Part shown: in pieces, positions 37,201 through 49,200 of the stretch
Layout: each line of letters opens with the position of its first letter
Position numbering within the stretch: the stretch's first letter is position 1
Source: Xestospongia muta
Taxonomy: Eukaryota; Porifera; Demospongiae; Haplosclerida; Petrosiidae
Length of the DNA stretch: 64,000 nt
Reading direction: 5' to 3'
NCBI GenBank assembly: GCA_963693285.1
Contig: OY848917.1
Location: forward strand, 24,672,745 to 24,736,744
The notes under the pieces: generated by a model
Told to the model about the DNA's origin: nothing
What the model saw: only the letters and a program-made list of their open reading frames with translations
The model's database searches: none
Program-made: the position numbers and the translations under genes

Positions 37201-40200
37201 CACATGTTATAATTAGGTCAATAGTGAAGGCCAAACATTTACTTCAAGAATTCAAATGACACACAATTAAGAGCTGAAACCTAGATGAACTAATCAAATT
37301 GCTCAATAAAGATTGTTTAATTTGAGAGTGATCAGTGTAGTTGCCTGACATCACCATGATGCAGTGTATGCATGGTGAAGTCACAGATATCATGCATCGC
37401 ACATTTTTCATAAGGTCATAGGCTCGCTGATGTTATGCTGATGATGCTAGGACAAAGAATACATAAATTGTCATTTCACTCAGGAGCATAGTAGTCAGAG
37501 GATAAGACTACATATCTATGGTATATCTTTTTGAGTTTAAAATAAATGCAGTGGACTATTTAATTTTGCTGCCTAGTTCTTGTAGGAAAATTTTGTCAAA
37601 ATGCTCATTCAGACCCTATTGAATGTGAGAAGGCTTAAGGTGAAATTTATTATTTTCAAAAGTATTTTGATCACCATGATGCAGTGTATGAATATGTATA
37701 GAATAAGTAACTTTAGATCACCCAACATTAAAAAATTACATGTGAGTACTTCTCGTCTTTACTTCTATACTGGTACACTGTAAAACCTAATATGTCATTT
37801 TAACTAATTTGTATATTATATGGATGGGTTACTACATATCAACAAATTATATAGTAATTTCTAACGTCGGGTGATCTAAAACTGTTTATTCTATAGACTT
37901 TATATATTACTTGTATATTACTCATATTACTATTATTTATACTTTTCCTAGACCTCAAACAGTCCTAAAACCTAATGCCCTTGTACTATGTGTGCACAGT
38001 TATTAGAGCACAATGATTCTAACTACCTCTACTCCCTTAATCATCTCTTGGACTTCATAACCTCTCTGTATCTGTACTTTACTATGCGTACACTGCATCA
38101 TGGTGATAATTACATACAGTTTAGTATGTTCTTATATATAGAAGTTATTATGTCAAAATTGGTAGAATGGTTTAGAAATTACATGTGACTACTTCTCGTC
38201 TTTGCTTCTGTACTGGTATACTGTAAAATCTAATATGTCATTTTAACTAATTTGTACATTATATGGATGGGTTACTATATAATGTTGTTGGTATGTTGTA
38301 AGTTTACATATCAACAAATTATATAGTAATTAACATTGCTGTATGTGCATGGGCGTTTAGCGAGGGTTACTGTAGTCTATCAGTGTGTCTGTATGTGTGT
38401 GTGTTCATAGGAGGCTGAAGCAGAGGGTGGAGGGCTAGAGCCCCCCCCCCAATATTTATAAAGAAGGGGCTCAGCACCCCCCAAATTTTTTTGGTTGCTA
38501 CTTACCCCACAAAAGGAATCTAAGTTAATCTTATTGGTGTTGATGAAACTGTCAAACGTTTTGACATATTTGCAGGCCACAATGACGGAAAAATGGCTTA
38601 ACAATTGTCTGGTCCTTCATGTACACAAATGCATAACTAATGAGTGTGATCTTGTTGAAATAGCTAAGGAATTTGTTATGGTAAATGATGAGTAAAGGAA
38701 ATACTTTGGTATATTTTAAATTAATGTTGGTAATACTGATTGTGATTATATCAAACATAGTTTCTGCATTATGGGTACATTAGTGTCTGCATATTCATCA
38801 CATAGTTATGTTGTGAGCCCCCCCCCCCAAAATATAAGTGCCTCATCGGCCTATGCTGTCTTTCACTATGGCAGTTGGCTTTGAGCTGCTTTAACTCGGC
38901 AAACAAAGCACTGGTAGCCACCAAACTATAGTGGACGGTAGCAAAACTTCTGTACTTCTTAAGAATACTGCCAAAAGGAGCATCAAACGAGCAAAAAGCT
39001 AGCTTTAAACCTTTGAAAAAAGCAAAGCTTTCAGTGAAGACTTGAGAACTCAATAAAAATCTCTTGCATACAGTTTATGACATTTTCCAACTTTTTAAAG
39101 TGAGACGTTTTGCAAAAATACTTCTTTGGAAAGTTATAATAGTTTTACTAACTTTTGGCAGTTATATTTGTCGATACATTGAGCGAGAACTAAAAATACT
39201 AGCACCATAGCTACATGTCATTGGAGAATCACTAAGGTTTACTAAGAAATTGGAAACTATTGGACCTTTTGTCAATTAGAGTGCAAAGTATGTTGTAAAC
39301 GGCAAAGCAGTTTAAGGTTTTCTCCCTTTGATTGAAAAGAAATGCTGAGTCATCAATAATCATCTTGTGCATCACGTGAGATCTCTTGAAGGTCAAAAAG
39401 AATAAAGAAATTTGCCTGGTAGCGCCTTATGGTTAATTATATATATAGTTTGCAAATTGGCCAGTAAGTGACTATTGTAATAATTTACTATACCATTAAG
39501 CTTGTGGAATGTTAAATGTGTATGGACTCTGCAGTATAGATCTACACTGCCTATCACAGCAAGGTTAAACACTTTAGTGCATTTCATTGTAATTGTAATC
39601 ATTACTTCAAAAAATCAGTAATTTAATCATTACTTTTACTATCCAGTGAAAGTAATCAGTAATTATAATCATTATTTTTATCCTGTAATCACAACAACCC
39701 TGGTATGTATATATAGTTGGTATCTTTTTTGAAATAAATATCACTTGAAGAGTGAAAGCAGCTACAAAGAGACAGTGCTTTGCTGAAAAATAACTACAAT
39801 TTGTTATGATGGTGGCTGGTGTAATAATTGGTGGAGAAAATGATAGCCTCGCAACGCCAAGAGGGAGAATTCTTAGAGATTCAGTGGTTACCAATGAGTG
39901 TGGTATATGTATATTGTCTATTCTGCTGTTAATGTAGATGCTGAAATCTGCATCTTTCAATCATAATTATAGTCCTGTTGTGTTCAAAAATACGACCTAA
40001 TTCTAATTTTGATTCTACAGTATTATTTTGTGCTAACCTGTGTCACAACGATTTCCAGTCCATCCACTATTACAAGTACAAGTATTTGGTGGTCCACAAG
40101 TTCCATGCAGACACCCTTGTGAGCAGGTTGCTAAATTGGCCATAATAAATTCAACATTTTGTGTCATTAATGTCATACCAATACAATTAGGATATGTTCC

Positions 40201-40562
40201 ACTATAAAGTGGACAGCAGGTTGATTGTTGATAGTAGACAGCTACTTTCGCGTAAGCCCAGCTCTGTGAAGTTCTTTGTCTATACAGAGTATATGGAATA
40301 GGTCTTCATGTTTAAAACTTGTATGAACAACAACAAACCTGTATGCACGACAACGACCCCATCCAAACAAGCCACATCCATATGAATACCCTTGGGAAGA
40401 GTAGGTTGTGACAGTATATGCATTGCTTCTATAATATACTCCAGTTTGGTAACAACTATGAAAAAGTCAAATAAAATTATGCACTTTATACTAATCTCAC
40501 CTTTGGCTTGTAGAGAGAGTGATCAAAGTTGCTAAAAGTACTGTGATATTCAAAGCTTTCAT
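28256..40562 (-). CDS. EMI-EGF-sushi-Ig type I membrane receptor, complete copy (A)
   Basis: Twenty exons can be chained with matching phase: 40,562-40,501; 40,455-40,339; 40,279-40,038; 36,836-36,708; 36,658-36,530; 36,481-36,356; 36,265-36,143; 36,080-35,946; 35,766-35,275; 35,216-33,820; 33,771-33,669; 33,614-30,066; 30,012-29,803; 29,743-29,600; three 63-nt cassettes; 28,621-28,578; 28,521-28,461; 28,410-28,256. They sum to 7,407 nt, 2,468 residues plus stop. Order: signal peptide (1-20), Cys-rich EMI-like module, EGF (113-140), five calcium-binding EGFs with D-(I/V/T)-(D/N)-EC starts (141-354), EGF and two sushi modules (355-518), EGF (519-555), a long unknown region with coiled coil (about 1,220-1,295), two Ig domains (about 1,862-2,040), GCC2/GCC3-like Cys modules (2,202-2,319), cassette stalk, one membrane helix (about 2,400-2,427) and a 40-residue tail. 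Likely an adhesion or recognition receptor; ligand unknown. Confidence 0.85.
28578..28957 (-). repeat. Cassette of duplicated stalk mini-exons, copy A
   Basis: Three 63-nt exons (28,957-28,895; 28,845-28,783; 28,733-28,671) and a related 44-nt exon (28,621-28,578) lie in units of about 112 bases. Each 63-nt exon is phase 1-1 and encodes 21 residues of the type [18 protein letters not shown], so copies can be gained or skipped without changing the frame. The cassette resembles the end of the preceding exon ([10 protein letters not shown]), which suggests where it came from. The encoded stalk is Ser/Thr/Asn-rich and sits between the Cys modules and the membrane helix. Confidence 0.85.
28987..29565. 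mobile_element. Composite inverted-repeat insertion in a receptor intron
   Basis: This ~575-bp stretch is absent from the same intron of the paralogue (near 60,360). It holds 94-bp inverted arms with one mismatch (29,161-29,254 and 29,469-29,562), a second inverted pair of 37 bp (29,022-29,058 and 29,322-29,358) that overlaps the first, and a 35-bp direct repeat (near 28,987 and 29,126). Both flanks read CATTAAATAATTGT, which may be a target duplication or reflect the local repeat. No transposase. Confidence 0.8.
35811..35831. repeat. GATA tetramer run
   Basis: Five GATA-type units in the intron between two EGF exons of receptor A. Confidence 0.9.
36837..40037. other. Large 3.2-kb intron of receptor A
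   Basis: The only long intron of the gene, separating the EMI/EGF start from the EGF series. No exon is supported within it. It contains two poly-C runs (38,441-38,451 and 38,819-38,828) and the direct repeats listed separately, and appears to be built of interspersed repeats. Confidence 0.6.
37738..38345. repeat. Direct repeat pair within the large intron
   Basis: About 140 bases starting ACATGTGAGTACTTCTCG at 37,738 recur from 38,181 with few changes. A local inverted repeat around TTTAGATCACCC (37,710 and 37,870) adds to the pattern. The word ACTGTAAAAYCTAATATGTCATTTTAAC links it to the ACTGTAAAA repeat family. Confidence 0.75.
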
Positions 40563-40756
40563 TGTGAAAGCAATTACTAAACTATAATCTGCTACACGAC
40601 GAACGCACAATCCTAATTTATTTATAATCTCAATTGTGGAGATGCTGACGTAAAATTATGACTTCAGCACGTTTGTGTCAAAACATGAATAACGACACAA
40701 TGCGTAAGTAAGCATGTTATGGTATACATATAACTGTAAAATTATAAATATATTAC

Positions 40757-40981
40757 TTTAACAAACTATTTTGTAGCTTACGTTAGTGGAACACTATATA
40801 TGGAACCTAGAATTCATGTGGTTTACTCAGGAATTTGTTGGCATGTTGTATTATTACAAAATGTTGCTTACCTAATAATAGGACAACATACCAATAATTT
40901 GTACAGTCAGTAATTCACATGAATTCTAGATTCCATATATACTAACCCACCAATGTAAGCTACAAATTAGTTGTTAAATTG
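40757..40981. repeat. Fold-back element upstream of the receptor A start
   Basis: Two imperfect inverted arms of about 90-100 bases (around TTGTAGCTTACGTTAGTGGA...GAATTCATGTG and its reverse complement) meet near 40,860. The element starts 195 bases upstream of the receptor ATG, so it may lie in the promoter or 5' leader. The outer ends carry ACTGTAAAATTA, as elsewhere in the window. Confidence 0.75.
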
Positions 40982-40989
40982 GCTGATCA

Positions 40990-42050
40990 TTTGTAGTATA
41001 TATACACTGTAAAATTAATATCTTATTTTAACAATTAATCTCTAGCTCTAATTACTATGGAATCAAGAGTTCATTCATATGAATTACTCCCTATATATAT
41101 TTTTTGATTTGTCGTAGTATAAGTAAATAAAAACTTTTTAAAAACATGCAGTAAATTTAGAGATGGGTACAAAGAATCCAAACAGATAGTAGGGATGGTA
41201 ACTGCATCTTCTTTATATAATAGCATAGGCAACAATATATCACTGATCTTATTTAGATGATATGTGAATAATCTTTTTAAGTTTGTACCAACTTTGCTAT
41301 TATGTAAGGATTATGAAATTGCCATCTCTACTATCTTATTTTCATTCTTTGTATTAGACTGATATTATCCATCCCTACATTTGTTTCCTTTTTTGTTTGT
41401 TTGTGTGCATAGATTTTTATAATGTAACTGCTTTGACAGTCAATAGTAAAAGCTGTAGCATGCTGGAAGTCAATGAGGCTCATCGTTCAACCAGCTAACG
41501 AAAAAGTCTTACATATTGAGATGAAAATATTATCATTAATATAAGTAATAAAATAAAGAAATAACAGGAAAGTAACTGGTAATTTGAAATTAATCCATTA
41601 TGAATTCTGGACATGCATTGTAGCTAGACTTACAATCACTGCCTTATCGGTCATACAATAATGATCCTGGATCTTCTTTTAAGCTGAACATCTACACAGG
41701 AAATCGTGTATAGAGGCGTGGCTCAATGATCGGACAATTTCTACAACCAGTTCTGAATATACATCTTATTGAAAAATGAACTCATGGATGAATAAACGGA
41801 CATTTAAGAAAAGTACTTTCTAAAGTAGGTGATAAGTGTTTGTTATTTATTAACTCAAATTTGACAATCACAAACATTGTATATTAATTATACAAACTCA
41901 CTGTGCATGAAGAAACAATTTTACTACAAAAAAGTGTAGTAGTTAATCGTTACATGTCACACATAAAACAAACAAAATTTAGTGATTATTTCTTTCTTGA
42001 TCCCAACACATATCATGTGGTACAACTGGAAACATTTTTCATATTCCACC
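40990..42050. other. Intergenic, nothing recognised
   Basis: Continues with a second ACTGTAAAATTAATAT repeat start near 41,005. No supported exon. Confidence 0.45.
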
Positions 42051-42053
42051 CAA

Positions 42054-42893
42054 TTAGTCGCCTTAGTGTGAAAACATAAATTATTAGAACATGTTGATAG
42101 TTTTCTGTAATAAAATACATGAATTGTATTATTATATTGTGAATATTTTCATATTGGTTGTCAGGTTATTATTTGAATGTTACTTATAATATTACATCAC
42201 ATACCATTATCACTGAGTCTATTCTTGTCATATTCACTGAGTGCTATCTCTTCTTCACTTCTATTACTAGTATTTCTGGTACATCTCTTCCTCCCTGTAA
42301 CAATGATAATTAACTCAAAAATACTTCAATATACATTACACATACTGGCAGGGTTTCATCTACAGGGGGAGGGGGCGGGGCAAGGGAGAAGCTTAGTTCA
42401 CCTCTAGAATATCTCAAAAACAATTCAAACTAAATGAAACCTGCCTTTAATTAAAATAATTGTCATGACCCCGCCCATTAAATAGGTTAATTACTGTGAC
42501 TTCCGCCCTGCTGAACTTTTCTACATGAAACCTTGACTGGAAATTTCAGAATTTTTGGGTAATGTCTTAGACTGTTCTAGTGTAATTTCTAAAATGGCAA
42601 GTCACTAATCAAGTGGTTAATTATAATGTAATATCATATACCAATATCACTGAGTCCATTATTGTCATATTCACTGAGGGCTATCTCTTCACTTCTCTTG
42701 ATAGTATTTCTGGTACATCTCTTTCTCCCTGTAACAATGATAATTAACTCAAAAATACTTCAATATAATATACATTACACATATTGGAAATTTCAGAATT
42801 TTGGGTAACTGTTCTAGTGTACTTTCTAAAATAGCAATCCATTAATTCAAAGTATAATTAACCTCAGGCTGTGTCACTTACTATTCTCATCGA
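42054..42893 (-). CDS. 3' exons of an unidentified gene with a duplicated tail exon
   Basis: Four exons chain in one phase: 42,893-42,882 (12 nt), 42,728-42,642 (87 nt), 42,294-42,205 (90 nt) and a short last exon beginning at 42,061 with TAA at 42,056-42,054. The two middle exons encode nearly the same charged peptide (RKRCTRNT..RSEE..ALSEYD), so an exon was duplicated with its introns. The sequence is basic then acidic and hydrophilic, as in a cytoplasmic tail. The upstream part of the gene was not found. Confidence 0.45.
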
Positions 42894-43463
42894 CTGTACA
42901 TAAAGAAATATTTTATAATTTCTAGTACAGTGAATAATGTGATGAGCTGTTGCTATAGTGATATTTATGTTAATACAATCAAAGCATTCTGAAATGTAAG
43001 CGATGTGCTCTGCAAAAATGTGACAGATCTAATAGTGTTATAATTTACAGAGGAGTGGTTGTATATTGCTGTGTTCACGGTGGTATCGGGAAAGGTAAGA
43101 TCATTTATAAAGCTTTGAGAAAACTAACTTCACTCTTACTTTAAAGTAGTTGTCTCACTAGATTGTTTCATTGTGTCTCAATAAGTAAGCTCTTCATAAT
43201 ATTACTGTCACTAGTCTATATAAAGAAGTTACTATACAAACCTCATGCCTTCAGCTCTCAGTTTATAAATATCTTCACCTCATAAACAATATATAAACAA
43301 TACAGGAGAAGTACAGATGTACCCAGTGAAGAAAATAAGTGTGACATTAGGATGTTATCACACAAATACTAACTAAAACAATATTGGTACTAGTAAAATC
43401 ACAGCAGATATCAAGTATTAGTCAATAAATGTACACAACAGGAACGTTTATACTATAACTCAC

Positions 43464-43579
43464 CCTAGTCCAAGTGTGGGCATTCGTACACCATTGTTGA
43501 GGACTACCTATAATGGAAAGGAAAGAATAGTTTCTACTACAACACTTGTGTGTACTTCCTATCTCACCGTATTTGCCAT
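43464..43579 (-). pseudogene. Possible first two exons of an aldo-keto reductase
   Basis: ATG GCA AAT ACG then a GTGAGA donor (43,579-43,568) is followed by an exon (43,507-43,464) reading VVLNNGVRMPTLGLG. This matches the conserved first strand of aldo-keto reductases (LNNGxxMPxLGLGT). No further exon of the family (catalytic Asp/Tyr region) was found downstream, so this is probably a 5' fragment. Confidence 0.4.
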
Positions 43580-44181
43580 AGTTGAGGAAAAAGATGATGA
43601 GAAGGCAATTAGATAATCAGCCACACCTACGCAGTAAGAGATATTGATAATAGTAATATAATAAAAAGTTAATTGATTGATTATTAATAACAGTACTGTG
43701 TTATAAAAGTATTCTAACAAATATGACAATGAATACTCTGTAAGGTTTGATTGAAATATTGGTTCTTAAGAAATAGTTGTTTCTTCTTCTTTAATTGAAT
43801 CTTAGTCTAAAACGTTTATTGGAACATCATAATAACTTGAATACCTATATTTTACAAGACACATAGCATATATTGAATATATACTGAACACATGTTGTTG
43901 TAATTGTCTCTATATGTCATGTTTTAATGTATGGATCTTGCAATATTTCTTGTAGAGATTTAAATGATTCAGGAAACAAGTAGAAGTTGCTCGCATTTTG
44001 TTATATTAAGGTTTTTATTTCACCTATAAGTTGATCCAAGTTGCACTGACTTATTCTATCTACTTTTTTACTTTAACCAAATATTAAGCTGCCGATTGTA
44101 GTTTGGAATCTGTGTGACCATCTAATGAGTTTTTGCACATGCAACTGGTTCTAATTCATTGTATAACTCAATAAGTAATCT

Positions 44182-44385
44182 TCATTTTAGGTAGATAGAC
44201 ACTAGTCCTTCTGTCGAAGTACAGTCTCCATTCACCCTTACGTGGCTGAAGTGTTTTGTATGTAAATGCTTTTGAAATGAATAATAGTTTTTATACATGC
44301 AAGTGCACCCATCAACACCACATAGCACATGAAATCCTGGATCATAAGCATGGACAGCTCCAACACGTCGAAGAACTCCTTCCAT
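44182..44385 (-). pseudogene. C2H2 zinc-finger fragment
   Basis: A 67-codon frame contains LCGVDGCTCMYKNYYSFQKH followed by LHTKHF, i.e. C-x4-C-x12-H-x4-H. Fingers of this kind occur in repeated sponge and cnidarian genes. It abuts the gypsy integrase remnant; whether the two were one element is unclear. Confidence 0.45.
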
Positions 44386-44389
44386 ACTC

Positions 44390-45140
44390 CTGGCAGAGAA
44401 TCGATGGTTTAGATCTCAAACATTTTTGACAGGTCACACATTGCTTGCAATATTCCCAGGACCCTCACATCATGATAGAGTGTAGGCCAGCGAAAATGTT
44501 TTACAATTTGTTGGGCAGTCTAATCAAACTCATTATGTCTGGTTAACAGAACACAATGTGCTAGCTTCAGTACAGTAGATTTGAATTTGGCTGCTAGCAC
44601 AAGTTGCTCAATATTTGACTCTTGCTTGTCTACACCAGGATGGATCTGCCTCCTGTATAGCAGCCCACCTTCCAAAAAAACCCCAGCTCTTCACACCTCC
44701 AATGGCTCAACCAGTTCGTTGTCTAACAATTAATGAAACAGCTGCTCTTCTTCTAAGACAAATCTCCTACCATTACTTTGATATTAGCCAAAGGTATATG
44801 ACAGTATCTCTATTAGATCTTTGATAGTGACTACTCCTTCTACAATGTCTCTTTTCACAACGAGTTCATGTTTAACCTTTGTCTGGATAAATCCTGTGTC
44901 TAGCAATACATCTGTGACAGTAGCTCTGTTCACTTTTTCTTCTCAATACATAGCTTGCCCAGTCCTGAGCCCTGCTCTCGAAATACAAAACATTGCTAGC
45001 ATACTCTGTAGATTTATGTCCTTTCTTCCAGGAGTTTATAACATATCAGAAGTTTCTTTCCATTGTGCCTTATTAGTGTCTGGCTTCATTGTTGTTTTGA
45101 GCAATCATTTGACTAGATATATTGCTTCATTATAACATGA
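44390..45140 (-). mobile_element. Ty3/gypsy integrase remnant
   Basis: Minus-strand frames give FLEGGLLYRRQIHPG, EQLVLAAKFKSTVLKLAH, TAQQIVKHFRWPTLYHDV and CKQCVTCQKC. Together these are the spacer and the HHCC zinc-binding domain of a Ty3/gypsy-type integrase. A frameshift separates the last two motifs and stops occur; only a fragment remains. A plus-strand segment near 43,890-43,930 resembles part of the BEL 3' segment. Confidence 0.75.
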
Positions 45141-46257
45141 CATCACCCCTGCTAACTAGGTTGCTTTTCTGTCTGTGTCTTTTCCACAGCAACTCCCTTC
45201 CTAGCTTTCATATACTATAAGTCATAATTCTTCTGGCTCCTTGGCAGTTTCTGAAATGAGAGTGATAATGCAGAAATAGACAGATTAGATGATGAGCATA
45301 TAAGTAAAGAAAAATATATATTGTTTTTCACATTATGTCTGTGTTTAACAGATAACTTATATAGTGACTAAATTGAAATTATGATCAGCTTATTCACTGT
45401 ACAAGTGACTTAATGGACAGCAAGTCTTTAAATTTGTTAGCTGCATGCACTGTCTACCACATCATTTATATTTATATTATTACTGTAGATATATAGTACA
45501 TGCATAGAAGTAAATTATGCATAAAAATGGACTGTTGCTATCATAACAAATGTTCAGCTATCTTTGATTTGCATGCTTAAAATTTCATATTAAAAACATC
45601 TGTTTAATAGAAAGTCCATGTCATAGTATTAGGAAGTTCTTGTTATGATATTTGCTTCAACCAATTTATAGTATCACATAAGATTCAAAAACATGTGATT
45701 GAATTAAATAAACTATAATTTTATTCTTGAATACTAAACTAACAACAACCAAATTAACATATGCATTCATGCATGCATCAGCATTGCTTTGAGATTGAGT
45801 TGTAAATCCTGGCAAGTTAAATGTGCAAACTGGTCCTAAGATTTTTTGGACCACATGTTTTCTGTACAAATATGTTTATTCTCATCATTTTATTGTATTG
45901 TTTCATGAGACTAACCAAATAAAATTAACCTGCATGCATTGACACTAACATGCATTGCAACTAATGAGTTTTAATATGCCACAATATTGAGTGTGACTAT
46001 CTGTACTTGTAGATTATACTAAAGTGTAGCCTTTTTGGCAACCACACCCATTATTTCAATTACTTATGTCATAGGCATTAGAAACTACTTCTTAAGGTTA
46101 TAATAAGCAGTTTTTAGTAAAATATACTCCAAATGTATATAAACTAAACATTCTTGTTGAGATTGAGATCTTATTTATAATTTAAAAACAAAAACATTAC
46201 AAAATTATTAATATTTACGCTTTTATCTTTTTATTTTCAATACATATCATATTATAG
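45141..46257. other. Intergenic or long intron; no exon found
   Basis: Further ankyrin exons would be expected upstream of 46,258, but none could be supported here; the gypsy remnant may have disrupted this part. Confidence 0.4.
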
Positions 46258-49200
46258 GAAGGGAAGACAGCACTCATGAATGCTGTTAGAAATAATCGTA
46301 AAGGTATTGCACTTTTTCTGATTAAGAGCGGCTGTTCTGTTGACATTGGAGATAATGTAAGTTATAGGATTAATGCACAAAGTAGTTTGTAATATTTCAC
46401 CTTCTATAACAAACTAATCAAAGAGCTTCATTTGCTACAGCTTGATGACATGTAATTATAAGCAATTAGTTGTCTTCTATCTTTATGTTTACTGGATTAA
46501 TAAAAAAAAATTATTGAAAAGAATCTCGTTTTAATTTTTAAGTGTCAATATAATATCTTCAAAGACAATTGTTAATTTAATTGATTTAAGGAACTACAGA
46601 TTTATTTGATATTAATTTAGCGTCATTCAAATCTATGTATTAACAGGAAGAAAAGTCTTCTTATAAAAATAACCATCATTGACCATTTACCAATAAAAAA
46701 GGAGTTTACTGGTTTTCCTTATGTACATTAAAAAGATGAATCTTTTAAAGTCAGCATTAGATAGAAAAGAACAACTTCACAAGAAATTATAGGTTGAACT
46801 CTAAAGGTTGTTCTATTTTTAAAAAATTGAGACATTGATAAAAATTTGATACTATCATTTACATTGACACACTTTTCCACAACAAATCTAGTAGAATAAC
46901 ATGAAAATTTTATTACTACCTAAATTAATAACTGATTACCAATATAGTACACATATAAATTGCCATAACAGAACTATTCCAAACCATTGGGATAGGGCTT
47001 AGTGTAGATATATATTAATAAAAATGGTAAACTGGTATACACATGCATTTGTCACATGCAACATTACAAATATTACAAGTTGGATACTATGTACTTTATC
47101 ATTAAAGTACACTGATATTCAAAGTTCATATATAAATGAAAAATGTAGTTACATTGTTGTTACATTACAAATAATTTGGTAACTTGTTATATTGTCTTTG
47201 TATTTTCAGAACGATGACACAGCTTTGCATTTTGCTGCTCTTCATAACAATGATGATATTGTCGTTGCTATTTGTCATTGTACTGTTCACATTGATGTGC
47301 AGAACAGGGTGAGTATAAATATAAGCTATATATTGATTACTGCTCTTGTACATGATACATAAATGTTGTATAATTAAAATTTTCAAACGCTATTGTCTGT
47401 TAAATTATGCCAATAGGTCATTTTCTTCTGTGGATTAAAGTATTTATGTGAATGAGTTCTATCTACTGTATATGTTAATTTCTACAACATACACTAAACT
47501 CTTATAAATAAAAGAGCTCTAGTAGATCATAATTATAACATTAATTATGTCTCAATGTATACATGTATTCATCTATGCAACACTTGAGTTCATCTATCCT
47601 GTGATGACTAATTCTGCATAAATTCATATTTACTTTGTTTGGAAAATAAGACTGACATAAACTGGGAATTATGCTACATTATTGAATCAAGTGCACTTGA
47701 TTGCCTTGAAACTAACATATCAACATCAATACCTATGCCATTTGATGAGCTCCTTTTTTTCCTGCACTCATCAATACTGAACAACCGATTGATATCAATA
47801 TAGAGAATGGGTTGAGATGGTGTCTATGGTGTCCTGATCCTGATGATTTCCTATCAAATCGATTTCTTCATTTGCTTCTTCTTACCCTTGCCTATATCTA
47901 TTGCTTCCCTCTCCCACCTCAAAGAACACCAGGTAAACTTTACAAAGGTAATCCAATTGTCGAAGCATTAGCTCGTCGTTGTATTGTATGGACTAATGGT
48001 ATATATTGGGAGAATGAAGTTAAAATTAAGTTTTTTGTTGAAGTATCTGAACACAATCGATGTGTTACAGTACTTGCTTCAAACAAAGAGATGACTGAAA
48101 GTCACTAAGTTTTTAACTCGGTTATTAAAAACATTCTGAGCCTTAAGAATGAACTATGTTTGTGTACAAGTTATGAGTACATGATTGCACCTAATGAAGT
48201 AGCTAACGCTCATACTTTTGAGGTATGTCAGCGCACACTTTATTCCATGGAAGATGTTGCTGTGGGTGTTCTTAGTAAAGTTCACATTATGGAACCTAAC
48301 ATCATTCATATTGAAGATATAGTAGGCAGTAAAGATCCATTTTTTCGAATTGCTCCCTTAGTGACGAAAGCACTATTCGACCCAAGTAATACTGAGTTAA
48401 CAGTCCAACAAGATTATCTACAACACATTGAAGACATGTGTGGTGTATCCTTTTTATCTTCTGTTGAATGTACATATGCCTCCATAAGGGAGCACTGTAG
48501 CCAGTTCAGCATATTTGCTGGACGCAATCCTTTGGTGAGTTAATATTACTTTTAATGTACCTGTAACAATGTACAAATCATTATTTTAGTTTTGAACTTA
48601 TTGTATTATTATTCATATATCATGTACAGGATCTTGCTTTCTCTTCATTAACTGAGAATATCATAGAACAAGTCTCAAAACCACTTCTTGATAAAATACA
48701 TCAAGGTTTGTCTAATTTATTTATTGATCATTTTATATATTATGAAAATAGGATCTGATAACACTGCTATCTCAACTGATCCTGCTTCTTCAAGTAATAA
48801 AATAATCAATATCAATAAATTGCATTACTGATATATTTTACTTATAAAGGAATTACTCCTCACACTACTGGTTCATTATGTTCTACTTTATCAGTAGGAA
48901 GTATATTAGGTGAGATCACAATTGAATCATATTCATGACATGCTACAAAGAATTAATAGCTATTGGTAGAGAGTCAAACATTGAAATATATTTGTACATT
49001 TCATCTCATTTATAGAAGGTTTGTTAGATGTAGTGGATGATGTCATAGCCCTATGATAAACTGCTGAGCACTAACTTTATAAGCAAGAGCTTTTGTGCCT
49101 GCAATCTTCATTATAATCATTAGAACTAATTTAATGAATTTGCAGTCAATTTCCAATATACTTAAAGTAGAAATATAACTTTTACTTCCCTATTTATTAT

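Noticed and set aside
43035..43082. Plus-strand 44-nt stretch with good acceptor and donor (reads VVVYCCVHGGIGK)
   Set aside because: It could be an upstream exon of the ankyrin-COR-Death gene, but it has no family match and no partner exon before 46,258.
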